A stretch of 5,539 nucleotides of DNA from an uncultured Erysipelotrichaceae bacterium (lineage in GTDB: Bacteria > Bacillota_I > Bacilli_A > RFN20 > CAG-288): NCBI GenBank assembly GCA_902771745.1, contig CACXYG010000099.1:3704-9242 (forward strand). The letters are read 5' to 3'. The notes beneath the pieces are model-generated. The model did not search any database. It had not been told where the DNA came from and saw only the letters and a program-made list of their open reading frames with translations. Both the position numbers and the translations under genes were made by a program. Positions within the stretch are counted from its first letter, which is position 1. Each line of letters begins with the position of its first letter. Shown here piece by piece: positions 1 through 5,539 of this stretch.

Positions 1-908
1 AGTGGTGAGAAGTCATTGGCGTACTTGCCCTTCATGATGTTGATTCTTCCATGGTGGGTCATGATAGAACCGTGTCTTGCAAGACGGGTTGGAAGAACAC
101 AATCAAACATATCGACACCCTTTCTGATACCATCAAAAAGCATGTCTAAAGAACCGATACCCATCAAGTATCTCGGTTTATCATATGGTAAATATGGAAC
201 CGTTAAGGATACTTCATGGTATTCCGTGATACGAGGTTCACCAATGGCAGTACCACCGATAGAGAAACCATCAAATGGTAACTTGGTGAGCTCTTTAGCG
301 CAATATTCACGTAAGTCGGCATAGTCACCACCCTGAACAATACCAAAGAGAGCCTGGTCATCTCTGGACTTGGCAGCTAAGCCGCGCTTAGCCCAACGGA
401 TGGTTCTATCAACAGAATTCTTCATGTACTCTTTCGTACATGGATAAGGAGCACATTCATCAAAGGACATGATGATATCAGCGCCGATATCTTCTTCTAA
501 GCCGATGACAGATTCTGGCGAGAAGAAGTGTTTGTCACCAGTCAAAGGGTCTTTAAAAGAGACACCTTCCTCGGTGATCTTGTCTCTAAGTTTCGTCAAG
601 GAAAAGACCTGATACCCACCAGAATCGGTGAGCATCGGGCCTTTGTAGTTCATGAACTTTTGAACACCACCAGCGGCTTTGACCGTCTTGGTTCCAGGAC
701 GCAACGCTAAATGATAGGTATTGGCCAAGACAACGCCACTACCCATTTCCTTTAGCTCCTCCGGAGATATCATTTTGACAGTGGCTTGCGTGCCCACTGG
801 CATAAACATTGGAAGTTCGACTGTTCCATGCGGCGTATGGAGGTATCCATAACGCGCATGACAATTCTTATCTTCGTGAAGGATTTCGATGTAGAAGTCT
901 TTAGACAT
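1..908 (-). CDS. tgt: tRNA-guanine transglycosylase (queuosine), 3'-truncated by window edge
   Basis: Cytoplasmic enzyme that exchanges G34 of GUN-anticodon tRNAs (Asp, Asn, His, Tyr) for a 7-deazaguanine (preQ1 in most bacteria, queuine in some), a step of queuosine modification. The reading frame is open from the ATG at 908 to the window edge (302 codons). The TIM-barrel family motifs are all present: MPVGTQATVK (36-45), TDSGGYQVFSL (94-104; D95 is the proposed general base), FDEC (149-152; D150 recognises the base), IVQGG (190-194), GGTAIGEP (218-225), YLMG (247-250) and MFDCVLPTR (267-275; D269 aligns with the nucleophile D280 of Zymomonas mobilis Tgt). About 75 C-terminal residues, including the usual Cys3-His zinc site, lie outside the window. 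The start is 3 bases after the stop of the upstream regulator, which implies co-translation. Oddity: the pocket loop normally reads GGLAVGE or GGLSVGE but here reads GGTAIGE. Identification is secure from family motifs; the base used (preQ1 or queuine) is not known. Confidence 0.97.
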   Translation of the reverse strand, partial: MSKDFYIEILHEDKNCHARYGYLHTPHGTVELPMFMPVGTQATVKMISPEELKEMGSGVVLANTYHLALRPGTKTVKAAGGVQKFMNYKGPMLTDSGGYQVFSLTKLRDKITEEGVSFKDPLTGDKHFFSPESVIGLEEDIGADIIMSFDECAPYPCTKEYMKNSVDRTIRWAKRGLAAKSRDDQALFGIVQGGDYADLREYCAKELTKLPFDGFSIGGTAIGEPRITEYHEVSLTVPYLPYDKPRYLMGIGSLDMLFDGIRKGVDMFDCVLPTRLARHGSIMTHHGRINIMKGKYANDFSP

Positions 909-911
909 TAT

Positions 912-1532
912 TTAATAGCCTTTGGAATCCTGTAATTCGAAGAAGGAGTTTGGCTGTTCGAAGACGAGGTGATAGACGAAGAACTGCTTTTCTTCGAGCG
1001 TGTACTTATCGCCAGTCTGTAAGAGGTTGAATAAGAGGTTGGTCATACCGCCAGCGGCATGAGCGATGGAGACTTCATCTGGAGTCTTGACATCTCTCTG
1101 GCTCTTATAGAGAGGTAAGATACGAGTCATGGTAGAAGTGATGAAGCCTAAGATGGCTAAATAGAAATCACCAGAGAGCTTCTGCTCATTGATGACATCA
1201 TAGATTTCATCTTTCTTCTTTTCTAATTCGGCAACGATTGGGAAGATGTAAGCCTTCCAAAGTCTTGGTAAGGAGCTCTTGTCGTTTAAGTTGAGGTTAG
1301 CGACATTCTTCTCCAAGATTTCTTCGAGTGGTAATTCGAACTTGGTGATGTAATAGCTTAAGACATCATCAACGGTGTCGAAGTTATTATAGAAAGTGGC
1401 ACGGCTGACCTTAGCCTGAGCGCATAATTCAGAAATCTTTACTTCCTTTAAAGATTCAGTTTTGAGAAGGACCATCAAAGCAGATGATAACTTCTCTTTG
1501 GTTTTGATAATACGTAAATCTTCTTTAGCCAT
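912..1532 (-). CDS. TetR-family transcriptional regulator
   Basis: A 206-residue DNA-binding protein of typical TetR length. The N-terminal domain (about 8-55) contains a helix-turn-helix: scanning helix ISELCAQA (33-40), turn KVS (41-43) and recognition helix RATFYNNF (44-51), the classic TetR signature. The rest is a helical ligand-binding and dimerisation domain whose sequence does not reveal the ligand; it resembles the TetR-like C-terminal domains common in Bacillota. The start is fixed by a strong AAGGAGG 7 bases upstream. The gene has its own promoter and a leader with a perfect inverted repeat, so self-repression is likely (inference). It follows the gatB terminator and is 3 bases from tgt, so the two form one unit. 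From memory, Bacillus subtilis also has a TetR-type gene (yerO) after gatB, followed there by an efflux gene rather than tgt; orthology is untested. The target genes beyond its own unit and the inducer cannot be told from sequence. Confidence 0.93.
   Translation of the reverse strand: MAKEDLRIIKTKEKLSSALMVLLKTESLKEVKISELCAQAKVSRATFYNNFDTVDDVLSYYITKFELPLEEILEKNVANLNLNDKSSLPRLWKAYIFPIVAELEKKKDEIYDVINEQKLSGDFYLAILGFITSTMTRILPLYKSQRDVKTPDEVSIAHAAGGMTNLLFNLLQTGDKYTLEEKQFFVYHLVFEQPNSFFELQDSKGY
919..923 (-). promoter_or_regulatory. Ribosome binding site for tgt inside the end of the regulator gene
   Basis: AAAGG on the minus strand, 10 bases before the tgt ATG. It lies within the last codons of the upstream TetR-family gene, with the TAA stop between it and the start. 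It is only moderately strong, which fits translational coupling to the regulator rather than fully independent initiation. Confidence 0.55.
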
Positions 1533-1539
1533 AGTTTTT

Positions 1540-1546
1540 CCTCCTT
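1540..1546 (-). promoter_or_regulatory. Strong ribosome binding site of the TetR-family gene
   Basis: AAGGAGG on the minus strand, 7 bases before the ATG at 1532; near-perfect Shine-Dalgarno match that decides the start. Its first base directly follows the 3' arm of the inverted repeat at 1547-1570. Confidence 0.92.
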
Positions 1547-1570
1547 ATCATACCCGCTAAATGGTATGAT
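1547..1570 (-). repeat. Perfect 8+8 inverted repeat in the leader; candidate TetR operator or mRNA hairpin
   Basis: On the minus strand ATCATACC, 8-base spacer ATTTAGCG, then GGTATGAT; the arms are exact reverse complements. It sits between the predicted transcription start (about 1583) and the ribosome binding site. TetR-family regulators commonly bind palindromes of 15-30 bp overlapping or just downstream of their own promoters, so an autoregulatory operator is the leading reading. In RNA the same bases could form an 8-bp stem with an 8-base loop abutting the Shine-Dalgarno sequence. It has no U-tract after it, so it is not a terminator. Confidence 0.7.
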
Positions 1571-1589
1571 TTTCAATTCTGTCATATTT

Positions 1590-1618
1590 ATTATATATGT
1601 GTCAAATAAGTATTTCAA
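1590..1618 (-). promoter_or_regulatory. Sigma-A promoter of the tetR-tgt unit
   Basis: Minus-strand -35 TTGAAA (1618-1613), exactly 17 bases of spacer, and a consensus -10 TATAAT (1595-1590). Start of transcription is expected near 1583, giving a leader of about 50 bases. It lies after the gatB terminator, so it makes the regulator and tgt an independent unit. An overlapping alternative, TTGACA (1605-1600) with CAGAAT (1581-1576) at 18-base spacing, has a poorer -10. Confidence 0.82.
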
Positions 1619-1647
1619 GTAAAAGTACAGCGAATTATTTTTTGTTT

Positions 1648-1676
1648 AAAAAAGGGGATGATATTTTCCCCCTTTT
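1648..1676 (-). terminator. Rho-independent terminator after gatB
   Basis: Minus-strand hairpin with arms AAAAGGGG (1676-1669) and CCCCTTTT (1657-1650), an 11-base loop, and a T run covering 1653-1648. It begins about 19 bases after the gatB stop, so it ends the gatCAB transcript and insulates the tetR-tgt unit. Confidence 0.9.
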
Positions 1677-1694
1677 GCACTTTCACTTAAACGT

Positions 1695-3134
1695 CTATTT
1701 ATTGCTTCCGCAAGGTCTAATTTTCTTTAAGATAAGTTCCTTGGCAAGCGTCGGATTGGCTTTGCCGTGACTGGCTTTCAAAACCTGTCCAACCAGGTAG
1801 CCAAGCGCACGATCTTTGCCTTTCTGATAATCGGCAATCGACTGCGCATTACAGGCAAGAACCTCATCGACAAAGTTTTCAATCGCTCCGGTATCGGAGA
1901 CTTGTTCTAAGCCTTTATCTTTGATGATCTTGACTGGATCAGCACCTTCTTCAAGCATGATTGCTAAGACTTCCTTAGCCTGTCTGGAGTTGATCTTACC
2001 GGCATGAACGATGTTGACAAGCGAGACGAGCGCATCGCGAGAGAACTTCAAGTCCTGCAGCGTCTGTTCATTCTTGTTGAGATAGCCGAGAATCTCGACC
2101 ATCAAGAAGTTCCATAAGATTTCGGGAGACTTGACACCGAGCTTGATACAATCCTCAAACACGAGGACAAACTCTCGATCGCTGAGCAGCTCCTCAATCT
2201 GATAATCCGTCAAACCGAGCTGTCTGAATTCCACTCGGTACTGGTTAGGAAGCTTGTTCATGGAATGCACAGCATCATAGATGAAGCCTTCATCCAGATC
2301 GATGGGAACAATATTTGGTTCACGGAAGTACTTGTAGTCGATCGCATTGGTCTTCTTTCTCATCAGGACCGTACGCTTTAAAGCTTCATCCCAACGTCTG
2401 GTTTCCTGATCGACTGAGCCACCACTTTCCAAGATCTCCGTCTGACGTTTGATTTCATAATCAACGGCCGAGCCGATGTTGGCAATGGTGTTCAAATTCT
2501 TACATTCGCTCTTGGTACCAAGAGTAGTACTACCCTTAGGTCTTAAAGAGATATTGATATCACAACGCATGGAACCATTTTCCATCTTGCCGTCAGAACA
2601 GCCAAGATAAGTGACGATTTCACGGATGGTCTCAACATATTTCATCGCTTCTTGACCCGTATGCATATCCGGGTCAGAGACGATTTCTAATAATGGTGTG
2701 CCACAGCGGTTGAAGTTTAAAAGAGAGACATCAGAGAGGTGAACCTGCTTAGCCGTATCCTCTTCTAAGTGGGCGTTATCCACACCGACTTTGATGGTCT
2801 TGCCATCGATGACTAATTCGACATAACCCTTCGTACCAATCGGATGGAACTGTTGGGTGATCTGATAACCTTTCGGAAGATCAGGATAGAAATAGTTCTT
2901 TCTATCAAAGTATAACGTCCTGGCGATGTTCATATGCATCGCAGAGCAGATCTTAATACCGTAGATGACCGCCTCTTGGTTGACCACTGGCATGGTGCCA
3001 GGCATAGCCAAATCGAAGGGGACTGTTTGACTATTTGGTGCTTCACCAAAGGTGCAAGGAGCAGAAGAGAACATCTTGGATTTGGTCTTGAGTTCAACGT
3101 GAATTTCAATACCGATTACTGGTTCGTATTCCAT
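1695..3134 (-). CDS. gatB: Asp-tRNA(Asn)/Glu-tRNA(Gln) amidotransferase subunit B
   Basis: Subunit of the GatCAB complex that phosphorylates the side-chain carboxyl of Glu on tRNA(Gln) or Asp on tRNA(Asn) with ATP, then amidates it with ammonia channelled from GatA. The 479 residues match the family's usual length. The cradle domain opens with VIGIEIHVELKTKSKMF; E10, H12, E124 and E150 sit where the metal and ATP site residues of Staphylococcus aureus GatB lie (alignment by eye). Further hallmarks are FDRKNYFYPDLPKGYQI (76-92), NRCGTPLLEIVSDPD (142-156) and MENGSMRCDINISLRP (184-199). The helical and YqeY-like tRNA-binding C-terminus holds DYQKGKDRALGYLVGQV and SHGKANP. The start is fixed by GGAGGT 7 bases upstream and by the abutting gatA stop. 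A hand count of sampled lines gives about 48% GC in its 3' half, against about 40% in sampled gatA lines. Confidence 0.98.
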   Translation of the reverse strand: MEYEPVIGIEIHVELKTKSKMFSSAPCTFGEAPNSQTVPFDLAMPGTMPVVNQEAVIYGIKICSAMHMNIARTLYFDRKNYFYPDLPKGYQITQQFHPIGTKGYVELVIDGKTIKVGVDNAHLEEDTAKQVHLSDVSLLNFNRCGTPLLEIVSDPDMHTGQEAMKYVETIREIVTYLGCSDGKMENGSMRCDINISLRPKGSTTLGTKSECKNLNTIANIGSAVDYEIKRQTEILESGGSVDQETRRWDEALKRTVLMRKKTNAIDYKYFREPNIVPIDLDEGFIYDAVHSMNKLPNQYRVEFRQLGLTDYQIEELLSDREFVLVFEDCIKLGVKSPEILWNFLMVEILGYLNKNEQTLQDLKFSRDALVSLVNIVHAGKINSRQAKEVLAIMLEEGADPVKIIKDKGLEQVSDTGAIENFVDEVLACNAQSIADYQKGKDRALGYLVGQVLKASHGKANPTLAKELILKKIRPCGSNK

Positions 3135-4592
3135 TTACTTGACCTCCGTGACTAAATCGTGAAGATTGGTGATTTCTTCGACATCCTGAGCACAGGCTAG
3201 GACATGACCATCTTCAAAGCATCGACCGGTGATGTTGACACCGATTGGCATACCCTGATCAAAACATAAAGGAAGCGTGATAGAAGGATAGCCACCGAAG
3301 TTACCGATGGTCAAGATGTTATCAAGGAAATCAGGATGAGTAGACCAGGCGGTAGAGAGATCCTTGATCTTCTTTGGGATGGAGAAGGCGGAGGGAGAGA
3401 TGAGATAATCAATGGAATCAAAGAACTCGTTTAAGGCATTGACGATAAGACGTCTTGCCTTTTGGGCGCGGTTGAACATCTCCGGCTGATTTTCAGCCAG
3501 AAGAGCAAACGATCCGATGACGAATCTTCTCTTGATAAGATCGCTGAAGCCTCTTGTTCGGCAATCCGTCATATATTCTTTATAAGTCTGTGGATTGTTC
3601 ATAGCCGATGGACCAAAACGAACACCATCCAAATTGGCATTGTTGGAACCGGCTTCCGCACAAGAGATGATCATATAGGTTGGATATAAGGCGTCAAGAA
3701 GTTCTTCCTTGAAGTCATATTCGATTACTTCATAGCCTTTCTTCTTCATCTCTTCTAAAAGATTGACGAAGGCTTTCTTGATCACGGGATCTATAATACC
3801 ATCCATGACCGCTTTGAAATAACCGACTTTCTTTAAACTCTTATGTTTTAAGACATATTCCTGATATTTTTCCTTCTTACGAGCGGAAGAAGACATATCG
3901 TGATTATCATGGCCAGAGAGTGTAGATAAGACATAGGAAGCATCTAGGACGTTACGGGTGAAAAAGCCAACCGTATCCATTGATGGAGCGAAGGGGAAGA
4001 GACCAAAACGAGAGATTCTACCCCAGGTCGGTTTTAAACCGACAAGACCAGCATACGATGCTGGTTTTCTAACCGAGTCACCCGTATCACTACCTAAAGC
4101 AAAAGGAGCAATACCCTGGGCAAGAGCAGCGGCTGAACCACAAGAAGAACCACCGATGATTCTTTCTCTGTCATAGGGATTGGTGGTGTTACCTTTATGA
4201 CCGGTAGTACCAGTACCACCCATAGCCAGTTCATCCATCGTGGTATGACCAACTTGAATCATGCCTGCCCTTCTCAGTTTGGAAACGACGGTGGCATCAT
4301 AGGTTGGAACATAGCCGTTGAGAATATTAGAAGAAGCCGTCGTCTCTACCCCCTTGGTGGAGTAGTTATCCTTGGCAAAGTAGGGAATACCTTTTAAGAA
4401 TTCATCTTCTTCGACCTTGGTGATCTTGCTGGCTTCTTTTCTGGCGTCTTCAAAACACATGGCTTCAAACGAATTGCACTTATCGGTTTCGACAAGAGCA
4501 ATACATTCTTCGACAAGCTGAGTAGCACTCACTTCGCCCTTGACGAGCATATCGTGGAGCTCGTGAATACTTTTATTCATCCATTTCATCAT
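3135..4592 (-). CDS. gatA: Asp-tRNA(Asn)/Glu-tRNA(Gln) amidotransferase subunit A (glutaminase)
   Basis: Amidase-signature glutaminase that releases ammonia from glutamine for GatB. Residues aligned with the S. aureus catalytic triad K79, S154 and S178 are present with identical spacing: K74 (FAKDN), S149 (GGSSCGS) and S173 (GSDTGDSVRKPAS). The C-terminal part keeps the DGVRFG and IKRRF motifs. Length, 485 residues, is normal. Two changes stand out: the usual GSDTGGS reads GSDTGDS (D172 beside the nucleophile), and the usual ND before ILTI reads DN (D424, N425), which by position aligns with the glutamine-binding Asp425 of S. aureus. The gene overlaps gatC by 20 bases. Three in-frame ATGs lie at 4592, 4589 and 4580; the last gives MNKSIHELHDML, which resembles the usual start of the family, so the true start may be 4 residues later than shown. 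It is probably active, given the intact triad and complete operon. Confidence 0.97.
   Translation of the reverse strand: MMKWMNKSIHELHDMLVKGEVSATQLVEECIALVETDKCNSFEAMCFEDARKEASKITKVEEDEFLKGIPYFAKDNYSTKGVETTASSNILNGYVPTYDATVVSKLRRAGMIQVGHTTMDELAMGGTGTTGHKGNTTNPYDRERIIGGSSCGSAAALAQGIAPFALGSDTGDSVRKPASYAGLVGLKPTWGRISRFGLFPFAPSMDTVGFFTRNVLDASYVLSTLSGHDNHDMSSSARKKEKYQEYVLKHKSLKKVGYFKAVMDGIIDPVIKKAFVNLLEEMKKKGYEVIEYDFKEELLDALYPTYMIISCAEAGSNNANLDGVRFGPSAMNNPQTYKEYMTDCRTRGFSDLIKRRFVIGSFALLAENQPEMFNRAQKARRLIVNALNEFFDSIDYLISPSAFSIPKKIKDLSTAWSTHPDFLDNILTIGNFGGYPSITLPLCFDQGMPIGVNITGRCFEDGHVLACAQDVEEITNLHDLVTEVK
3142..3147 (-). promoter_or_regulatory. Ribosome binding site of gatB within the end of gatA
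   Basis: GGAGGT on the minus strand, 7 bases before the gatB ATG. It is embedded in the last sense codons of gatA, and the gatA TAA directly precedes the gatB ATG, so the two subunits should be made in coupled fashion. Confidence 0.9.
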
Positions 4593-4893
4593 TCTTGTTA
4601 CCTACGACTTTCGGTAATTTGATCTGATTGCCGATGCGGCTGTGAGAATTGGAGAGTTCCAACTCCGCTTTGACCGGCTTGATTGGTTTATCTTGTCTTA
4701 AGAATCTTTGATGTTCGCTATAAGGAAATGTCATTGGTTCGGCATCATCGACTCCCTTGATTCCCTTTAAGAAATCAATCTGAGCCATGATGGTGTTGAA
4801 TTCCTCATAAATTAAATCTGTCTGACCAGGATTCAATTTGAAAAGGAGGTTTTCAGCACAGAGATCAATAACTTCTTTTGTTACTTTAATCAT
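4573..4893 (-). CDS. gatC: Asp-tRNA(Asn)/Glu-tRNA(Gln) amidotransferase subunit C
   Basis: Small belt-like subunit that wraps around GatA and holds GatA and GatB together; it has no catalytic role. The 106 residues are close to the usual 90-100. An N-terminal helical part has the pattern of the family (LCAENLLFKLNPGQTDLIYEEFNTIMAQIDFL split here across residues 11-42), followed by the GVDDAEPMTFPY segment (47-58), equivalent to the common GV(D/E)P-T hinge, and the R(F/E)LRQDKP type motif (63-70). The charged C-terminal tail GNKNDEMDE overlaps the start of gatA. The start is supported by GAGGT 9 bases upstream. Sequence similarity in GatC is always low, so position beside gatA adds much to the call. 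Confidence 0.94.
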   Translation of the reverse strand: MIKVTKEVIDLCAENLLFKLNPGQTDLIYEEFNTIMAQIDFLKGIKGVDDAEPMTFPYSEHQRFLRQDKPIKPVKAELELSNSHSRIGNQIKLPKVVGNKNDEMDE

Positions 4894-4902
4894 ATATATG
4901 AG

Positions 4903-4907
4903 ACCTC
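4903..4907 (-). promoter_or_regulatory. Ribosome binding site of gatC
   Basis: GAGGT on the minus strand, 9 bases before the gatC ATG at 4893; no earlier in-frame start fits. Confidence 0.75.
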
Positions 4908-4917
4908 AAAACAACTC

Positions 4918-4923
4918 ATTATA
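4918..4923 (-). promoter_or_regulatory. Possible -10 element for gatCAB in the ligA-gatC gap
   Basis: Consensus TATAAT on the minus strand (4923-4918) in the 59-base gap between ligA and gatC. No good -35 is found at 16-18 bases; the nearest, TTAAAT, is 19 bases away. The gap holds no GC-rich hairpin, so ligA transcripts probably read into gatC as well. AT-rich spacers often give chance matches, so this is tentative. Confidence 0.4.
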
Positions 4924-4952
4924 CACTATTCTTCAAATAATGATTTAATTTT

Positions 4953-5539
4953 TTACTGTTCTTTTTCCGCTTCTTCTAAAAGAGGCAGGATTTCCTCTTC
5001 ACTGAAGATAGTAATTCCTAGTTGCTGAGCCTTGGTAAGCTTGGAACCGGCTGCTTCACCAGCAAGGACAAAACTTGTCGCTTTGGAAACAGAACCAGCT
5101 GACTTACCACCAAGATTTTCAATACGCTTGGTCATCTCCTCACGAGAGACAGATAATGTACCCGTGAGAACAAACTTCTTACCCTTGAAGTAGTTATCCT
5201 TGGCTTCCACTAATGGATGAAGGTTAGTAAAGTTAAGACCATAACTTCTTAACTTTTCAATGATGGCAAGATTTTTCTCATCATGGAAGTACTCCATGAT
5301 TCTTTTAGCGGTGATTTCACCGACATCCGAAAGCGAAGATAACTCCTCTAACGGAGAGATGATCAACTTATCCAAATTCTGATAGTGGTTAGCAAGAACA
5401 ATGGCGGTCTTTTTACCGACAAGTGGGATTGCAAGACCACAGATCAGTTGATACAGGTCATTCTTTTTCGAATCCTCAATGGCCTTGAACATGGATTCAC
5501 AAGTCTTCTTACCAATACCATCCATCAACATGAGATCTT
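4953..5539 (-). CDS. ligA: NAD-dependent DNA ligase, C-terminal part (5'-truncated by window edge)
   Basis: Seals nicks in DNA during replication and repair using NAD. Only the last 194 residues are in the window; the adenylation, OB-fold and zinc-finger regions lie beyond 5539. Present are the helix-hairpin-helix DNA-binding region (about residues 1-103 of the fragment), with turns DGIGKKT, PLVGKKTA and SDVGEITAKRI, and a C-terminal BRCT domain (about 115-190) with FKGKKFVLTGTL, ENLGGK, SFVLAGEAAGSKLTKAQQLG and the ITIFSEEEILPLL end. The frame continues in-phase to the window edge, so the methionine near 5531 is internal and not the start. The gene precedes gatCAB with no terminator between; ligA close to gatCAB is a known Bacillota arrangement. 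Confidence 0.96.
   Translation of the reverse strand, partial: DLMLMDGIGKKTCESMFKAIEDSKKNDLYQLICGLAIPLVGKKTAIVLANHYQNLDKLIISPLEELSSLSDVGEITAKRIMEYFHDEKNLAIIEKLRSYGLNFTNLHPLVEAKDNYFKGKKFVLTGTLSVSREEMTKRIENLGGKSAGSVSKATSFVLAGEAAGSKLTKAQQLGITIFSEEEILPLLEEAEKEQ

Noticed and set aside
16..710. Open frames on the plus strand opposite tgt (16-324 and 528-710)
   Set aside because: They are antisense to an unmistakable tgt, have no plausible ribosome binding site and show no family resemblance.
1533..1583. Canonical preQ1 riboswitch controlling the tgt unit
   Set aside because: The stem, loop and tail lengths do not fit the class I consensus and no class II or III pattern was recognised; kept only as a low-scored question.
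1741..2280. Higher GC in the 3' half of gatB (about 48% by hand count of eight lines) than in sampled gatA lines (about 40%), suggesting transfer or domain replacement
   Set aside because: The difference is small, the count is partial, and all hallmark motifs and operon junctions are normal; local composition drift is enough.
2934..4397. Several 66-75-codon plus-strand frames opposite gatB and gatA
   Set aside because: Each is fully antisense to a conserved subunit gene, with composition dictated by that gene; none has supporting signals.
4894..4952. T-box or other tRNA-sensing leader before gatC
   Set aside because: The gap is 59 bases and AT-rich, far too short for a T-box, with no T-box sequence or terminator hairpin.
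5529..5531. Independent small gene starting at the ATG near 5531
   Set aside because: The frame is open beyond it to the window edge and the protein is the C-terminal portion of LigA, so the methionine is internal.
1..5539. Use of a modified genetic code (TGA as Trp) in a Mollicutes-like organism
   Set aside because: Conserved tryptophans inspected in tgt, the regulator and gatA use TGG, and no frame needs TGA read-through.

Overview
All recognisable genes lie on the minus strand and read from right to left. The window looks like ordinary chromosome of a low-to-moderate GC Gram-positive bacterium (Bacillota). Evidence is the ligA-gatC-gatA-gatB order, strong AGGAGG-type ribosome binding sites, TTGAAA/TATAAT promoter elements and a U-tract terminator. 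Sequence character, especially an unusual GatA signature, makes an Erysipelotrichia- or Mollicutes-related lineage plausible, but that is inference. Tryptophan is encoded by TGG in the conserved positions checked, and TGA-as-Trp is not needed anywhere.

Layout in the direction of transcription: (1) 5539-4953 is the C-terminal part of NAD-dependent DNA ligase (ligA), cut by the window edge. (2) 4893-1695 holds gatC, gatA and gatB, the complete GatCAB tRNA-dependent amidotransferase. The genes are packed with a 20-base gatC/gatA overlap and a zero-base gatA/gatB junction. They are probably read through from ligA and also from a weak promoter in the 59-base ligA-gatC gap, and they end at a clear intrinsic terminator at 1676-1648. 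(3) A 162-base non-coding stretch (1533-1694) carries that terminator, then a good promoter (1618-1590), then a perfect 8+8 inverted repeat (1570-1547) touching the next Shine-Dalgarno sequence. (4) 1532-912 is a TetR-family regulator. (5) 908-1 is tgt, the queuosine tRNA-guanine transglycosylase, starting 3 bases after the regulator's stop and cut at its 3' end by the window edge.

Functionally, two tRNA-related units stand side by side: GatCAB makes Gln-tRNA(Gln) and/or Asn-tRNA(Asn) by transamidation, and Tgt inserts a 7-deazaguanine base at the wobble position of GUN-anticodon tRNAs. The least routine feature is the independent tetR-tgt unit, in which a one-component regulator is translationally coupled to a queuosine gene behind a palindrome-bearing leader. 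No mobile element, CRISPR array, phage gene, tRNA or rRNA gene was seen, and I found no sign of a wholly new multi-gene system.
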